Source of the DNA: Methylicorpusculum oleiharenae
GTDB lineage: Bacteria > Pseudomonadota > Gammaproteobacteria > Methylococcales > Methylomonadaceae
DNA length: 64,000 nt
Assembly: GCF_009828925.2 (NCBI RefSeq)
Contig: NZ_WUTY02000001.1
Span: forward strand, 4,060,492-4,124,491
Reading direction: 5' to 3'
A model generated the notes under the pieces. It had not been told where the DNA came from. It saw only the letters and a program-made list of their open reading frames with translations, and searched no databases. The translations under genes and the position numbers were made by a program. Below are positions 9,299 through 19,508 of this stretch, one piece after another. The number at the start of each line of letters is the position of its first letter. The first letter of the stretch is position 1.

Positions 9299-9921
9299 AT
9301 GATGGCCAAGGCTTTAAAGCGCAATGCCCCTGAGCGTTGCCGCTGGTTTGAATTAGGTCCCAAAACGCCGGACAATCAAATGGCACATGAGCATGTCATA
9401 GCCAGAGCTTCATCAATTTTCGAACCTCGCCCGGAACTCAATCATTTCAACAATCTTTACTGTATCGTGGGCCGTAGATCGCTCACTCGCGATTTGTTCC
9501 TGGATAGACGCGCATTACTGCATTCCTCCGATCCGAATACCGATGTTCAAGGCGATATCCTGGTCAAGATAATGTCGGCAAGCATTCCGGTGTGCGGCAG
9601 CATCAATCTGGAATATTTGATTTCTCGTCTCGATAACTCAGTCTATGGCGCCGGTACCAAGCTTTCCCATAATGTCATCGGCTTGTTGGGCGTGACAAAT
9701 GATGTCGTGGACGATTTGCGCGCACTAGTTAACCATCGCAAATGATAGAAGTGCATGAGCCTGTGCGTTTACTGATCGTTGTTGAGCAATCCCGTGAGGT
9801 GATCGATCGCACACTGGCAAATTTGGGTGAACTCAAGGAATGACTGGATAACGAATGGTTGCGCCTGGTTGCGTGTCATCCGGCCAATCGGGCACTGTTC
9901 CGTTATTCCTCTGAAGGCTGA
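9299..9921 (+). pseudogene. DabA (DUF2309) C-terminal remnant
   Basis: Protein sequence typical of the end of DabA, the zinc-containing subunit of the Dab inorganic carbon uptake system: EPRPELNHFNNLYCIVGRRS, INLEYLISRLDNSVYGAGTK and LSHNVIGLLGV. The frame breaks near 9740. The next frame continues with MIEVHEPVRLLIVVEQ, meets a stop at about 9840, and goes on with NEWLRLVACHPANRALFRY before ending. The N-terminal two thirds of the protein, including the metal-binding region, are missing. At least one frameshift and one internal stop make this a clear pseudogene. The DabB-like fragment that follows belongs to the same decayed locus. Confidence 0.85.
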
Positions 9922-10097
9922 GAGGCCATGGACCTCGAAGCGCAAAAATGGCGCTTTGTGCGTCCGTTTGGGTGTGCTCCTGTAACTGAGAACGACACCG
10001 ATCTGGACGTATCATCTGCTAACCCGCTTTATAGTATTTGACATCGGCTTAATGACCGTCATTATTTCTGTACCGGGCTTACGCAGAAACCCGGCCT

Positions 10098-10328
10098 ACC
10101 TTGTCACTGTGGTTATTTGTGAGCTTTTTGGGATTGGTAGGATTTCCTATATCACCGGCATTTTTGGGCGAAGACTTATTGTTGGCGCATGCAAGCAGTC
10201 ATGATCTTTGGTTTGCTTTGCCTATCGCCATCGCGTTTGTAATTAACGGTATTACCGCCGCTCGGGTCTATCAAAGGTTATGTATGGGAAGGCCGGTTGA
10301 AGTGCTTGTAGAGGACTTAAGTTGTTGA
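10098..10328 (+). pseudogene. DabB/NuoL-like membrane subunit, C-terminal remnant
   Basis: About 75 residues beginning LSLWLFVSFLGLVGFPISP, then AFLGEDLLLAHASSHD and FVINGITAARVYQRLCMGRP. This resembles the C-terminal end of the NuoL-like cation-channel subunits (DabB) that pair with DUF2309 proteins. Only the last two or so transmembrane segments remain, with no start codon context, so it is a fragment. It lies directly after the DabA remnant. Confidence 0.75.
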
Positions 10329-10479
10329 AAAAGTGGCTTCTTTTTATTTTTAGAAAATTAACCATTTATTAACCTTCGCGGATTAAACTGCCTCCGAAAC
10401 AACAGCCCCCTGTGTCAGGAGGCTGAATATGACGTTGGATCATTTCACAGCGAGGCCCCGGGAATGAAGATTCCGGCTA

Positions 10480-10713
10480 TTGCGCTTGGTTATAATCATT
10501 TCTCTACCCCTTTTTTTTATTTTTAGGGTTATTTTAATTGTCCAGCACTATCCGGATCTTAATGGCTCATTTTTTAGTTTATCCAAAGCTTTTGTTTTCG
10601 GTCTCTTTTATGTTTTGTCATTTGTAAGCTATTTATTTATGGTTAAAACCCGAGTTAATCTAGCCTTTACCAGTCCCCAATTATCGCTGGACTCATCGCA
10701 TGAGCCGTTATGA
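10480..10713 (+). CDS. Short hydrophobic open frame, possibly a gene fragment
   Basis: 77 codons from a TTG with no convincing ribosome-binding site. The product would have two hydrophobic stretches (residues about 3-22 and 35-54). The pattern vaguely resembles the N-terminus of LTA synthase-type sulphatases, but that is only an impression. It sits after a decayed locus, so it may be a fragment too. Confidence 0.25.
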   Translation: MRLVIIISLPLFFIFRVILIVQHYPDLNGSFFSLSKAFVFGLFYVLSFVSYLFMVKTRVNLAFTSPQLSLDSSHEPL

Positions 10714-10877
10714 CTAGAAGATTGAAATATGTAGAATTTACAGGCATTATCCAAGAAACTTCATAACTCAAGATGACATTCCTGAGTTGTCAATGAAAAC
10801 CATGCTAATGCTAAAGTTTTAATCTTCCTTTTAAAGATTATGCATTGGTGATCTGCCATCGCTACTCAAAAAAAATT

Positions 10878-11162
10878 ATGAATATATCAAATGATTTAGG
10901 CGTTATTACAGTCCTTCTGGAGCGTTTTGAAAAACAACGACTGCCCAGGATCCTCGGAATCAAAGTAAAAGTGGACAATCATCAATGTCTGGAAGAAATG
11001 GATATTAAATTTATGAAGGGTCTGATAGCTGATGCCCAAAATAATATGCCTGTTTTTCAACGGCACCCGGAATTCCAGGAGTTAACAGGACAAATAACTT
11101 TCCTTTACCATTCGATTACTGAAAAAGCCTTGCAAAACCAGAGGATCAAAGCAGGTCGTTAA
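10878..11162 (+). CDS. Small conserved-looking hypothetical protein
   Basis: 94 residues if started at the ATG at 10878 (MNISNDLGVITVLLERFEKQ). It is mostly helical, with no membrane segment and no signal peptide. HPEFQEL near residue 68 and a charged C-terminus are the most distinctive parts. I recall similar short proteins in methylotroph genomes but know no function. A longer reading from 10845 adds 11 residues without support. Confidence 0.55.
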   Translation: MNISNDLGVITVLLERFEKQRLPRILGIKVKVDNHQCLEEMDIKFMKGLIADAQNNMPVFQRHPEFQELTGQITFLYHSITEKALQNQRIKAGR

Positions 11163-11732
11163 TGATCAGTGCACTTTATTAGTTCGCACGGCTTGCCCGG
11201 TTCATGACCGCAGAAGATTGAGAATGATTAAACCCGAACAAAATTGAGAAACAGTTGATTCTTCTACTGGGAGCTTGTCCAAAAATTAAAAACCTAAAAA
11301 ATCAGGCACAATATGCAGGTTTTTTTGCTTAATTCTGCGCACTATAATTTGAGCTCGAATTTTTGAAACTCGTACTTTCGGACAGTCCCTTTGGAGTGGT
11401 TGTCGGAAAACATACATCATCCTCCTGCCGATAGCCTCGCCAAATACAACCCGAACTTTTTTGTATGTTTTGTCCGATCGTTCGGTCAGAAAGCAGATTG
11501 TCATCGAAGGAAATGGCTTTTGCGCGCCAGAAATCAGTCAGCTTTAATGAGTGCCAAGTACTATCAGGAAAAATTCAGTTTGATTTAAGGTGGGCTTTCT
11601 ACGATGGCTCATCCTCGCCTCCATCAAAATACCAGTCAATTTGTTTTGATACAGCTAATAAAATTGTAAATCTGAATAAAAAATGATGAATTCAAAGAGT
11701 GATAAAAATTGGTTTTTTTGGTTAAGCAGACT
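11163..11732. other. Intergenic stretch, no supported gene
   Basis: Short frames on both strands lack start signals and familiar protein sequence. AT-rich. Nothing recognised. Confidence 0.6.
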
Positions 11733-12464
11733 ATGAAGTTATCAGTTGTGATACCAGTCTTTAATGAGGCCGAAAATATAGTGCCGTTGCTGTTGGAAAT
11801 TCAAAGCGCTTTAGCGTCTGTAACAGCGTATGAGATTATCTATGTTGACGATGGCAGCGATGATGCCACGCCGACCATTCTTCAAGATGCGATGCCAAAA
11901 GTCCCCGCTTTAAGAGTGATCAGACATGCGCATAGCTGTGGTCAAAGCCGGGCATTGCATACCGGCGTTAGTGCGGCAAAATACCCCTGGATTGCAACCC
12001 TGGACGGTGACGGTCAGAATGATCCTGCGGATATCATGCATTTGTGTGAGGTTTTTACTCAGCAAGCTCAAATAGACCCGCATTTATGGATGATTGCCGG
12101 TTGGCGCAAGCAACGCCATGACTCGGCATGGCGGAAGATTTCATCAAAATTGGCCAATTTCATCCGGGGAAATTTGCTGGGTGATAATACCCCGGATACC
12201 GGATGCGGTTTGAAACTGTTCCTACGCGATCAATTTTTAATGCTGCCTTATTTTGATCATATGCATCGTTTTTTGCCCGCACTGATTTTAAGAGCCGGTG
12301 GACGGGTTTACTCCGAACCGGTCAATCACAGGCCAAGAATCAATGGTCATTCCAAGTACGGCACTTTGGACAGATTAGCCGCAGGAATCATTGATCTGAT
12401 GGGGGTGTTATGGCTAAAAAAACGCAGTCGCCCGGTATTGGTACTGGAGGTTCAAAGTGAATAA
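11733..12464 (+). CDS. Family 2 glycosyltransferase (polyprenyl-phosphate sugar synthase type)
   Basis: A 243-residue GT-A enzyme like dolichol-phosphate mannose synthase or ArnC. It begins MKLSVVIPVFNEAENIVPLL, then has the YVDDGSDDAT donor-binding motif, LDGDGQNDPADI with the DxD-like acid pair, and a conserved DTGCGLKLF segment. It has no C-terminal membrane pair, so it may be soluble or membrane-associated. Such enzymes charge undecaprenyl phosphate with a sugar on the cytosolic face. The stop overlaps the start of the LAB_N gene by 8 bases, and an ArnT-like transferase follows, so the set probably decorates lipid A or another envelope glycolipid. Confidence 0.9.
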   Translation: MKLSVVIPVFNEAENIVPLLLEIQSALASVTAYEIIYVDDGSDDATPTILQDAMPKVPALRVIRHAHSCGQSRALHTGVSAAKYPWIATLDGDGQNDPADIMHLCEVFTQQAQIDPHLWMIAGWRKQRHDSAWRKISSKLANFIRGNLLGDNTPDTGCGLKLFLRDQFLMLPYFDHMHRFLPALILRAGGRVYSEPVNHRPRINGHSKYGTLDRLAAGIIDLMGVLWLKKRSRPVLVLEVQSE

Positions 12465-12735
12465 TGAGTCTTATTGGTTAGTGGTCGGTTTTCTGGGACA
12501 GGGCTTGTTTTCCGCCCGGTTTGTGGTGCAGTGGATCAAAAGTGAACGGGAGAAAAAAAGCGTATTTCCTGTCGCCTTCTGGTACTTCAGTATTGGCGGA
12601 GGACTCACGCTGCTTGTTTATGCCATTCATAAACAAGATCCTGTGTTTATAATTGGTCAGGCCAGCGGCTTGTTTATTTATTTACGTAATTTATATTTTG
12701 TCGTTTACGAAAAGAATGCCGCATTGCAAACTTGA
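12457..12735 (+). CDS. LAB_N-domain small membrane protein
   Basis: 92 residues with about three transmembrane segments, carrying the lipid-A-disaccharide synthase N-terminal domain signature (FLGQGLFSARFVVQWIKSER, FPVAFWYFSIGGG, GQASGLFIYLRNLYFV). In many genomes this domain is a stand-alone protein between a GT2 enzyme and an ArnT-like transferase, as here. A flippase or anchor role has been proposed from that context only. It starts at GTG and overlaps the GT2 gene by 8 bases, so the two are translated together. Confidence 0.85.
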   Translation: MNNESYWLVVGFLGQGLFSARFVVQWIKSEREKKSVFPVAFWYFSIGGGLTLLVYAIHKQDPVFIIGQASGLFIYLRNLYFVVYEKNAALQT

Positions 12736-12828
12736 TTTTTCACGGACCGGCAAATCTGTCAAGTAGTTACAATTGTGTTTTTACTGCCATGAGCCTTTCT
12801 TTAAGGCCATGTTTTGGTAAATAGTTGG

Positions 12829-12947
12829 CGTCACCCCGGCACTGTTGCCGGGGTCCAGAAGCGATGGATGGCGTTGAATTTCACATCCTTGTGATCTGGA
12901 TTTGCTTACGCGGTCTAACGAATCCGGCAATCCATGCCGGAATGACG
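12829..12947. repeat. Palindromic intergenic repeat
   Basis: CGTCACCCCGGCA with GTTGCCGGGG at the left, and AATCCGGCAATCC with GCCGGAATGACG at the right, form two GC-rich hairpins bounded by CGTCA...TGACG. The wording CGTCATTCCGGCATGGATTG is a well-known dispersed intergenic repeat of many Proteobacteria. Another dispersed phrase, CCTTCGACAAGCTCAGGG, follows at about 13070. A related trace lies at about 17450-17478. The rest of 12736-13246 has no gene. Confidence 0.6.
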
Positions 12948-13246
12948 GCTTTAATGTCATTTCAACTACTAACGCGAACATAGCCTTCTTTAATCCACAA
13001 CCCTGCCAATCAAAACTTACCCTGGTAATCAAACCGTTATTGGATTTTATCGAACCACTTTACACGGACCCTTCGACAAGCTCAGGGCTAACGGATCACC
13101 TTTATTACCCGACAAATAAGCATGAATGAGGATCAGGATAAGCTATTCGTTTTATATTAGCGCTTGAATCAGTGAGTTGCTCTTGTTAAGTTTCCAACTT
13201 CTGCTTTTTCACAATTCCCCTAGCCTTCTTCTTTTGAGGTTGTCTC

Positions 13247-14863
13247 GTGCGCTTAAAACTCTCTAACCCGATTTGGCTGGTGCTTCTGTGGACCGGCTTG
13301 ATATCGGTGTCATTGATAAACCGGCCTTTATTTCCTATCGATGAAACCCGTTATCTGGCTGTGGCTTGGGAAATGTGGAGTCGAAATGATTTTTTGGTGC
13401 CCTATATCAATGGGCAACCCTATAGTCATAAGCCGCCATTTCTGTTTTGGTTAATGCAGTTGAGCTGGGGTGTATTTGGCGTCAATGAATGGACGCCTCG
13501 CTTGATTGCTCCTGCGTTTGCGCTGGCTACGGTTTTCCTGAGCGCGCCTTTCGCACGGCTACTTTGGCCGAAACGTCCGGCAATTGGCGATTCTGTCCCG
13601 TTTATATTACTGGGTTTTTGGCTATGGATTATATTCAGCACCTTAACCCTGTTCGATATGCTGCTGAGCTTCTTTGTTCTGCTGGGCCTTTACAGTCTGG
13701 TTAAGGCTAGCCTTACCCACTCAGGATTCAAGTATTGGCTGCTGTTGGGATTGGCTGTTGGCGGAGGAATCCTGACGAAAGGCCCTGTGATTCTGATCCA
13801 TTGTTTGCCGGTCGCCTTATTGGCGCCCTGGTGGACACGAGACACCGAAGCCAACGCCATCAACTGGCGGAGTTGGTATCTTGGGGTTTTGCTGGGCTTA
13901 TTGACCGGCGTGTTAATAGCCTTATCGTGGGCAATACCGGCCGGGTTCTCAGGGGGCGAGGCTTATCAAAAAGCTATTTTTCTGGGCCAAACAACCGGAC
14001 GACTGGTCAATTCATTTGCGCATGCCAAACCGTGGTGGTGGTATCTTGTATTTTCGCCGCTTTTTTTATTGCCTTGGCTGTTGTGGCGTCCATTTTGGGC
14101 AGGATTGACTACACTGAAACTGAACGAAAAAGGCATGCGATTGTGTATCGCCTGGTTTTTACCAGTATTCATCGCATTTTCTTTTGTCAGCGGTAAACAG
14201 TTACATTATTTATTACCCGAAATACCGGCATTGGCGTTGCTGATTGCCCGTTCAGCGGATGGCGCGTCATTGACAAAAGGCCAGCAATTCCATCATTTAT
14301 TAACAGGCATGGCCCTCTTGGTGGGTTTGATTGCCGTAGGTTTGTCCAGAGTCAGTGAAACGCTATCATGGCCGGAAACAGCTGAATCGCTGTTGTTCAA
14401 TTGGGGTAGCTTATTACTGATAAGTGGGGTTGTCTTAAGGTTCATTGCTGTTCAGTCGCTCAAGCATTCGGCGCTTTTGATCTGCCTGACATCGATACTT
14501 TTGTTATCCGTGACGTCATCCGCTTACTTTTCGCTAGAACATCAGCGCTATGATCTTGAACAACCGTCCAAAACTGTTGCCAACTTGCTAGCAGAAGGTA
14601 AGCCCATCGTTCACTATAAAAAATACCATGGAGAATACAACTTTTATGGGCGGTTACCACATGGCTTGCCGGTAGTACCTGATGCGTTGAAATGGTCAAG
14701 GCAGCATCCGGAGGGCTATATCATTATCGCTTACAAACCAAAAAAGCACGTTCACAGAGAAGGCATCGTTTTTAAGCATGCTTTTAAAAATAAAACAAAA
14801 GCGATTATTTCAGCCGATTTTTTACTCAAGGATCCTGAATTACAAGCGTTATTAAACCAATAA
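13247..14863 (+). CDS. ArnT-like (GT39) integral membrane glycosyltransferase
   Basis: A 538-residue polytopic inner-membrane protein. The first periplasmic loop contains FPIDETRYLAVAWEMW with the acidic pair used for catalysis in ArnT/PMT enzymes, followed by a YINGQPYSHKPPFLFWLMQL stretch that is characteristic of the ArnT family. About 11-12 hydrophobic segments lead to a soluble C-terminal domain from about residue 430. Family members move a sugar (for example L-Ara4N) from undecaprenyl phosphate to lipid A. The start is GTG, with TGAGG nine bases upstream. With the GT2 and LAB_N genes 500 bases upstream it makes a three-part envelope sugar pathway. The sugar is unknown because no arnABD genes are seen. 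Confidence 0.88.
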   Translation: MRLKLSNPIWLVLLWTGLISVSLINRPLFPIDETRYLAVAWEMWSRNDFLVPYINGQPYSHKPPFLFWLMQLSWGVFGVNEWTPRLIAPAFALATVFLSAPFARLLWPKRPAIGDSVPFILLGFWLWIIFSTLTLFDMLLSFFVLLGLYSLVKASLTHSGFKYWLLLGLAVGGGILTKGPVILIHCLPVALLAPWWTRDTEANAINWRSWYLGVLLGLLTGVLIALSWAIPAGFSGGEAYQKAIFLGQTTGRLVNSFAHAKPWWWYLVFSPLFLLPWLLWRPFWAGLTTLKLNEKGMRLCIAWFLPVFIAFSFVSGKQLHYLLPEIPALALLIARSADGASLTKGQQFHHLLTGMALLVGLIAVGLSRVSETLSWPETAESLLFNWGSLLLISGVVLRFIAVQSLKHSALLICLTSILLLSVTSSAYFSLEHQRYDLEQPSKTVANLLAEGKPIVHYKKYHGEYNFYGRLPHGLPVVPDALKWSRQHPEGYIIIAYKPKKHVHREGIVFKHAFKNKTKAIISADFLLKDPELQALLNQ

Positions 14864-15037
14864 CTTTTATAAACTTGAAAAAGTGTAATTATTCAGCATA
14901 AGTTGGATTGTATGCTTTTCGCAACTCAACAATTAACACCATGGTCTTGAAATGTTGGGTTGGCTATCGCCAGCCGCAACCTACACGTTAATGAATAGTT
15001 ACGAAAAAGTTACCGTGAAAGTACACGAACCGAAGAG

Positions 15038-15135
15038 GGAGCGGTTGCTCGATCGACAGGTGTCGGCGGCAGGGAGCCGCCGTCAAGCCTACATGGACGT
15101 ATTCACGGCGTCCTGTCGGGCGAGTGACCGCTCTA
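15038..15135. repeat. Long imperfect hairpin repeat
   Basis: GAGCGGTTGCTCG with ATCGACAGG on the left (15039-15060) pairs with CCTGTCGGGCGAGTGACCGC on the right (15112-15131), and GGCGGCAGGGAGCCGCC makes an inner hairpin. The region is non-coding although a short frame crosses it. It looks like a dispersed structured intergenic element. The rest of 14864-15250 holds nothing else I recognise. Confidence 0.55.
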
Positions 15136-15250
15136 TCTCCTTAACACCTAGTACTTTCATTTGACGGGGCGAATGCAGGACTTTCATGAACGGTTAGACG
15201 GCAATCTTCCTATAAAATCAGTTAATGGTTAAAAACCTTTCTTGCCGGGT

Positions 15251-16588
15251 TCAAATCGAACTGGACCGTAACTGCAAAACGGCTTGAACGCTAAAGCCGC
15301 CCAACTCTTCAGAATGGCTGAAAGTTAATGCGCCGTCATATTGATCTGTGATTGCCTGGGCAATTGACAATCCCAGTCCCTGTCCATCGATGCGCTCATC
15401 CAGGCGGATTCCTCGTTGCGATAATGCCGGCAAGGCGGAATCCGGGGCACCGTTACCATCATCCTCGACAACGATACGAAGCTGATCATCGGCATGAAAG
15501 CGAATGACTACTCGATGTTTACACCATTTACACGCGTTATCCATCAGATTACCGGTCAATTCCAGCATGTCTTCCCGGTCAATCATTAAGCTTTTGACAC
15601 CATTGAATTCTGCGTGAATTGACAGCTGTTTATCGTGGTAAATCCGGCTCATCGCGTGGATCAAGTCCTTTATTTCCTGCTCCACATTAAAGCTGGTGTA
15701 GACCGAGCCAGGTCCTGCCAAACGCACTCGTTTTAATACACGATCGATGATGCGCTGCAGATTCGTGGTCTGTAGGATCAACTGAGCTTGTAGGTCTGTA
15801 TGGTGCTTTAACTCATCTTCATGAGCCAGTTGCTGCAACACCGTTAAAGGAGTTTTCAACGCATGCGCCAAATCACCTAATGAATTACGCTTCCTTTGCA
15901 AGCGTTGCTCCATGATTCTGAGCAAATCATTAACTTCGTTGACCAGGCCGGCAACCTCTTTAGGCACATTCGTATCGAGTTGATGAAGCGCACCATGTTC
16001 CAATGCCTGCAATTGATGCTGAATTTTTTTCAACGGCTTGAAGCCGGCCCGAAGAATGATGATTTGGATTGCGATCAAGGCCGTTAATAAAGCGAGGGCC
16101 ATCTCGGTATAACCCTGTTGAACATAGTCAATCATGCCAAGCGCCTTTGAAAAATCCTCGGCAACCGCTACGGTAACGGGAATCCCATTAAGTAAAAAAG
16201 CCTGCGCCATAATCAATAAGGGCTGTCCATTAGGCCCTGGGTTAGAAATTCGTAAAGTCTGCCCGGGAGACAGGGGGGGAACGGCAAAACTTTGATCCGC
16301 CAAAGAGTCTGATTTGATGACACCTGAGGAGGTAATCACCAGATAATAATTACCCGACAACGGCCGTTTATAGACCGGCTCTATAGAAGCGGCATCGACG
16401 ATAATCTGCTGATCGGCCGCGATTGATAAAGCCTCCATGATGCTCTCGCCGTCATGGCTCAGATGCCCGGCCAAATATTCTTCGGCCAACCGTTGCAATG
16501 TCGAACCGGTCATCGACCACAGAATCGTAAAGGAAACAATCAGGCTCAATAACAAGCCTATACTGAGCTGTAACTGCAAAGACTTCAT
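15251..16588 (-). CDS. Sensor histidine kinase, QseC/PhoQ-like
   Basis: A 445-residue inner-membrane kinase. It has a first transmembrane helix (about residues 8-27), a periplasmic sensor region of about 130 residues, and a second helix (about 162-180). A HAMP-like linker follows, then the HisKA domain with phospho-acceptor His242 in DLAHALKTPL, and an ATPase domain with N box NLMDNACKW, G1 VVEDDGNGAP and G2 GQGLGLSIA. The ATG overlaps the stop of the response regulator gene by four bases, so the two form one operon. Acidic residues in the sensor part are not obviously enriched, so the ligand cannot be guessed. Confidence 0.93.
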   Translation of the reverse strand: MKSLQLQLSIGLLLSLIVSFTILWSMTGSTLQRLAEEYLAGHLSHDGESIMEALSIAADQQIIVDAASIEPVYKRPLSGNYYLVITSSGVIKSDSLADQSFAVPPLSPGQTLRISNPGPNGQPLLIMAQAFLLNGIPVTVAVAEDFSKALGMIDYVQQGYTEMALALLTALIAIQIIILRAGFKPLKKIQHQLQALEHGALHQLDTNVPKEVAGLVNEVNDLLRIMEQRLQRKRNSLGDLAHALKTPLTVLQQLAHEDELKHHTDLQAQLILQTTNLQRIIDRVLKRVRLAGPGSVYTSFNVEQEIKDLIHAMSRIYHDKQLSIHAEFNGVKSLMIDREDMLELTGNLMDNACKWCKHRVVIRFHADDQLRIVVEDDGNGAPDSALPALSQRGIRLDERIDGQGLGLSIAQAITDQYDGALTFSHSEELGGFSVQAVLQLRSSSI

Positions 16589-17253
16589 GGGTCAACATCC
16601 TTAAAAACATACCCTTGCCCTCTGCGGGTCTCAAAACGCTCCTTGCCCAGTAAGCGCCGCAAATGATTGACATAGACTTCAATCACATTACTGTTTTTAT
16701 CCGAATCCAGATCGTAGACCAGATCGGTCAATGCGGATTTGCTTAGCACCCGACCAGGGTTAAGCAAAAAACAACGCAGCAAGCGAAACTCTGTGCCGGT
16801 TAATTCATGCGTCAAGCCAGTTTCCGTAGTCACTTGCTGACGCGCTTCATCCAACGTCAATCCCCCCACTTTTAGCAGCCCTGAAGGTTGACGATTAACT
16901 CTGTGAATCAGGGCATTGATGCGGGCTATTAATTCTTCAATATGAAATGGTTTTCCCAGATAATCATCGGCACCGGCTTTAAACCCGTCCACTTTTTCAT
17001 ACCAGGCATCCCGTGCAGTCAGAACCAGCACGGGTAAGGCGTTGGAACAGGACCGCCAGTGGGTCAAAACCTCCAGGCCGCTGCGTAAAGGCAGGCCCAA
17101 ATCGAGAATGGCTGCGCTGTAAATGCCCTCATTACCCAAAAACTCGCCCTCAACGCCATCATAGGCAACATCGACGGCAAAGCCTGCTTTTTCCAAAGCC
17201 TTTTTTAATGACTTAACCAAATCCTTATCGTCTTCTACCAAAAGTAATCGCAT
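16585..17253 (-). CDS. OmpR/PhoB-family response regulator, QseB/PhoP-like
   Basis: 222 residues: a receiver domain with the acidic pocket EDD at 7-9, phospho-acceptor Asp51 in AAILDLGLP and conserved Lys in LGKPF, then a winged-helix DNA-binding domain (LTGTEFRLLRCFLLNPGRVL, NVIEVYVNHLRRLLG, RRGQGYVF). It is the first gene of the pair, with the kinase overlapping its end. A target is not evident; the neighbouring metal ATPase is a candidate but lies about 250 bases away on the same strand with its own separate start. Confidence 0.93.
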   Translation of the reverse strand: MRLLLVEDDKDLVKSLKKALEKAGFAVDVAYDGVEGEFLGNEGIYSAAILDLGLPLRSGLEVLTHWRSCSNALPVLVLTARDAWYEKVDGFKAGADDYLGKPFHIEELIARINALIHRVNRQPSGLLKVGGLTLDEARQQVTTETGLTHELTGTEFRLLRCFLLNPGRVLSKSALTDLVYDLDSDKNSNVIEVYVNHLRRLLGKERFETRRGQGYVFKDVDP

Positions 17254-17502
17254 GAAAGCTAATCCTGATTGTTATCAATTTCCTCATACCATTTTTAGCC
17301 TGAGAAATAGAAAATCTGAAGTTTCCCAATAATTTCAAAAACGGACTGCCACTATGCTTGGCTGCTGGAATTATCGAGAGGGTTTGCATAAACGGTGTCA
17401 AACTCATTAATTAAAGTACTGTTCGCATGAGGCGTTGAAGGTTTGCAGAGTCGTCATCCAGGCCGGAACGACGGCAACTATTGATGCAAACAAAGCCTTA
17501 TT

Positions 17503-19464
17503 TTACCTGCGGTAGTCCGATAAAGTTCCGGGCGGCACAGCGGCTCTTAACGCATTCAACACGGCAAACACATCAATAATTTCCTGCGTTATTGCCCCGG
17601 CCACAGGCGATAAATAGCCCATTCCAGCGAAGCCCATGCCGATGATGCTTAACGCCATGCCACCAACTGCACTTTGCAGTGCAATGGTGCGCATCCGTTT
17701 ACCAATGTGAAAAAGCTCATCCACTTTCAACAGCGAACTGTCCATGATGACGGCATCGGCGGACTCGGCGGTGATATCGCTGTTTTTTCCAAATGCGATC
17801 CCAATGGTGGCCGCCGTTAATGCCGGGGCATCATTGATTCCATCCCCCATAAATACGGTTTTGGCCAATTCAGTCTCTTTGCGGACCAATTGCAATTTTT
17901 GCTCGGGTGTTTGTCCGGAATACACATGTTCAATCCCTACCAGTTCCGCCAGGTATCTCACTTCCGATTCACGGTCTCCGGAAACCAACATGACTTTGTC
18001 AAATAAATGACTGGGTTTTAAATGGTTGATAAAAGACGAACTATCGCTTCGAACCTCGTCTCGAAACCGCAAAGTAGCGGCATAGCGATCGTCAATCAGT
18101 ACGATACATTCCATACCGTCAGCGATAGGCGGCAAATCGGCGACTTGCATCGGTGTGCCGGTCGTGAAGTGTTTTCGGCTAGTGATTTGAATCTGCTTAT
18201 CAAGCACATAGCCTTTGAGACCTTTTCCGGGCAACTCCTGAATATTGGCAACTTCAGATAAAGGCACTGCTGCTTTCTCGGCTGCCGCTACTATGGCACT
18301 GGACAAAGGGTGTTTAGAGTAACGTTCGAGGCTTGCCGCATAACGAAGTATTTCATTCTTGGAAAATTCAGGAACAGGCAACAATTCCGTGAGAACCGGA
18401 CGCCCATAAGTCAACGTCCCGGTTTTATCAAAAATGGCCGTCCGGCAACTGCCTATTGTTTCGAGAATCGCCGGATTTTTAATCACAATATCGCGTTTTG
18501 CCGCCAGCGAAATGGAGCTGATAATAGTAACCGGGATGCCGATCAACAGAGGACACGGTGTTGCGATAACCAACACAGCCAAAAATCTGACGGCGTCGCC
18601 GCTGAAACCCCAGGCGATCAATGCGATTGCCACAGCAATAGGCGTATAGATCGCCCCTAGTTGGTCCCCTAACCGCCGGAGTGTGGGCCGTTGTTGTTCG
18701 GATTCGCGCATGACATTCATGATTTTGGCATAGCGGGAATCGACCGCCAACTTGTCTGCCTGAATGGTCAATCCCGCATCGCCGTTGATAGCGCCTGAAA
18801 GCACTGAGGAACCGGCGACTTTTGACATCATATAAGGCTCGCCCGTTAAGTAAGATTCGTCCATGATTCCCGAACCGTTAATGACCGTGCCATCAACAGG
18901 ACAGATTTCATGAGGCAGAATAACCAAGGTATCGCCAATTTTAACGTCCTCAATCGCAATATCGACAATACCCGCCGCCGATGTACGGTGAGCCACTGAA
19001 GGCATCCGGTTGGCCAAGGCATCCAGCACTGACGAGGCTTTTTTTACTGCATACGCCTCAAGTACCGAGCCCCCTGAAAGCATTAATACAATTAAGGCAC
19101 CGGCCAGATATTCATCCAGCAAGACTGACGTGATGATGGCAATTCCAGCTAACAAATCAGCGCCCCAATCGCCCTGAAAAAGCTTGGCTGTCAATTTGAC
19201 TATCAACGGCAAACCGCCTGCCAGTAGGACTGCAATCAGCGGTAACTCCATCAAGGTCGCGTTGAACTGAAGACGGTTGGCAAACAACCTGAATGCGGAG
19301 TGATCCAGCCAAATTTGCACCCCCAATGTATAGTGATCGTGGGCTCCACTCGGGTTAAACCCGTAGTTGAATATCAGATAGCCTGTTATGCAGCCAAGAC
19401 TGAACACCGCAATCAATGCTTCAAATGAAAGAGGTTTTGCGTGAATAGTTTTAGTAGCGGCCAT
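17503..19464 (-). CDS. P1B-type heavy-metal transporting ATPase with TPC motif
   Basis: A 653-residue P-type ATPase. It carries the actuator motif TGEP (in [10 protein letters not shown]), the phosphorylation site DKTGTLT near residue 345, a P1B-type HP motif (YSKHPLSSA), and [11 protein letters not shown] in the hinge. The metal-selecting motif in the sixth membrane helix, near residue 300, reads TPCPL rather than the CPC of copper and zinc pumps, and there is no N-terminal CxxC metal-binding domain. This places it in a less studied P1B subgroup, so the ion is uncertain. The ends of the protein look complete (conserved [15 protein letters not shown] near the C-terminus). Confidence 0.9.
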   Translation of the reverse strand: MAATKTIHAKPLSFEALIAVFSLGCITGYLIFNYGFNPSGAHDHYTLGVQIWLDHSAFRLFANRLQFNATLMELPLIAVLLAGGLPLIVKLTAKLFQGDWGADLLAGIAIITSVLLDEYLAGALIVLMLSGGSVLEAYAVKKASSVLDALANRMPSVAHRTSAAGIVDIAIEDVKIGDTLVILPHEICPVDGTVINGSGIMDESYLTGEPYMMSKVAGSSVLSGAINGDAGLTIQADKLAVDSRYAKIMNVMRESEQQRPTLRRLGDQLGAIYTPIAVAIALIAWGFSGDAVRFLAVLVIATPCPLLIGIPVTIISSISLAAKRDIVIKNPAILETIGSCRTAIFDKTGTLTYGRPVLTELLPVPEFSKNEILRYAASLERYSKHPLSSAIVAAAEKAAVPLSEVANIQELPGKGLKGYVLDKQIQITSRKHFTTGTPMQVADLPPIADGMECIVLIDDRYAATLRFRDEVRSDSSSFINHLKPSHLFDKVMLVSGDRESEVRYLAELVGIEHVYSGQTPEQKLQLVRKETELAKTVFMGDGINDAPALTAATIGIAFGKNSDITAESADAVIMDSSLLKVDELFHIGKRMRTIALQSAVGGMALSIIGMGFAGMGYLSPVAGAITQEIIDVFAVLNALRAAVPPGTLSDYRR

Positions 19465-19508
19465 AGCAAGATGTTTGAGTTAACCGGATAAATTAAGCGC
19501 AGATTGTA

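Noticed and set aside
14952-15164. 70-codon plus-strand frame
   Set aside because: It lies inside a structured intergenic repeat.
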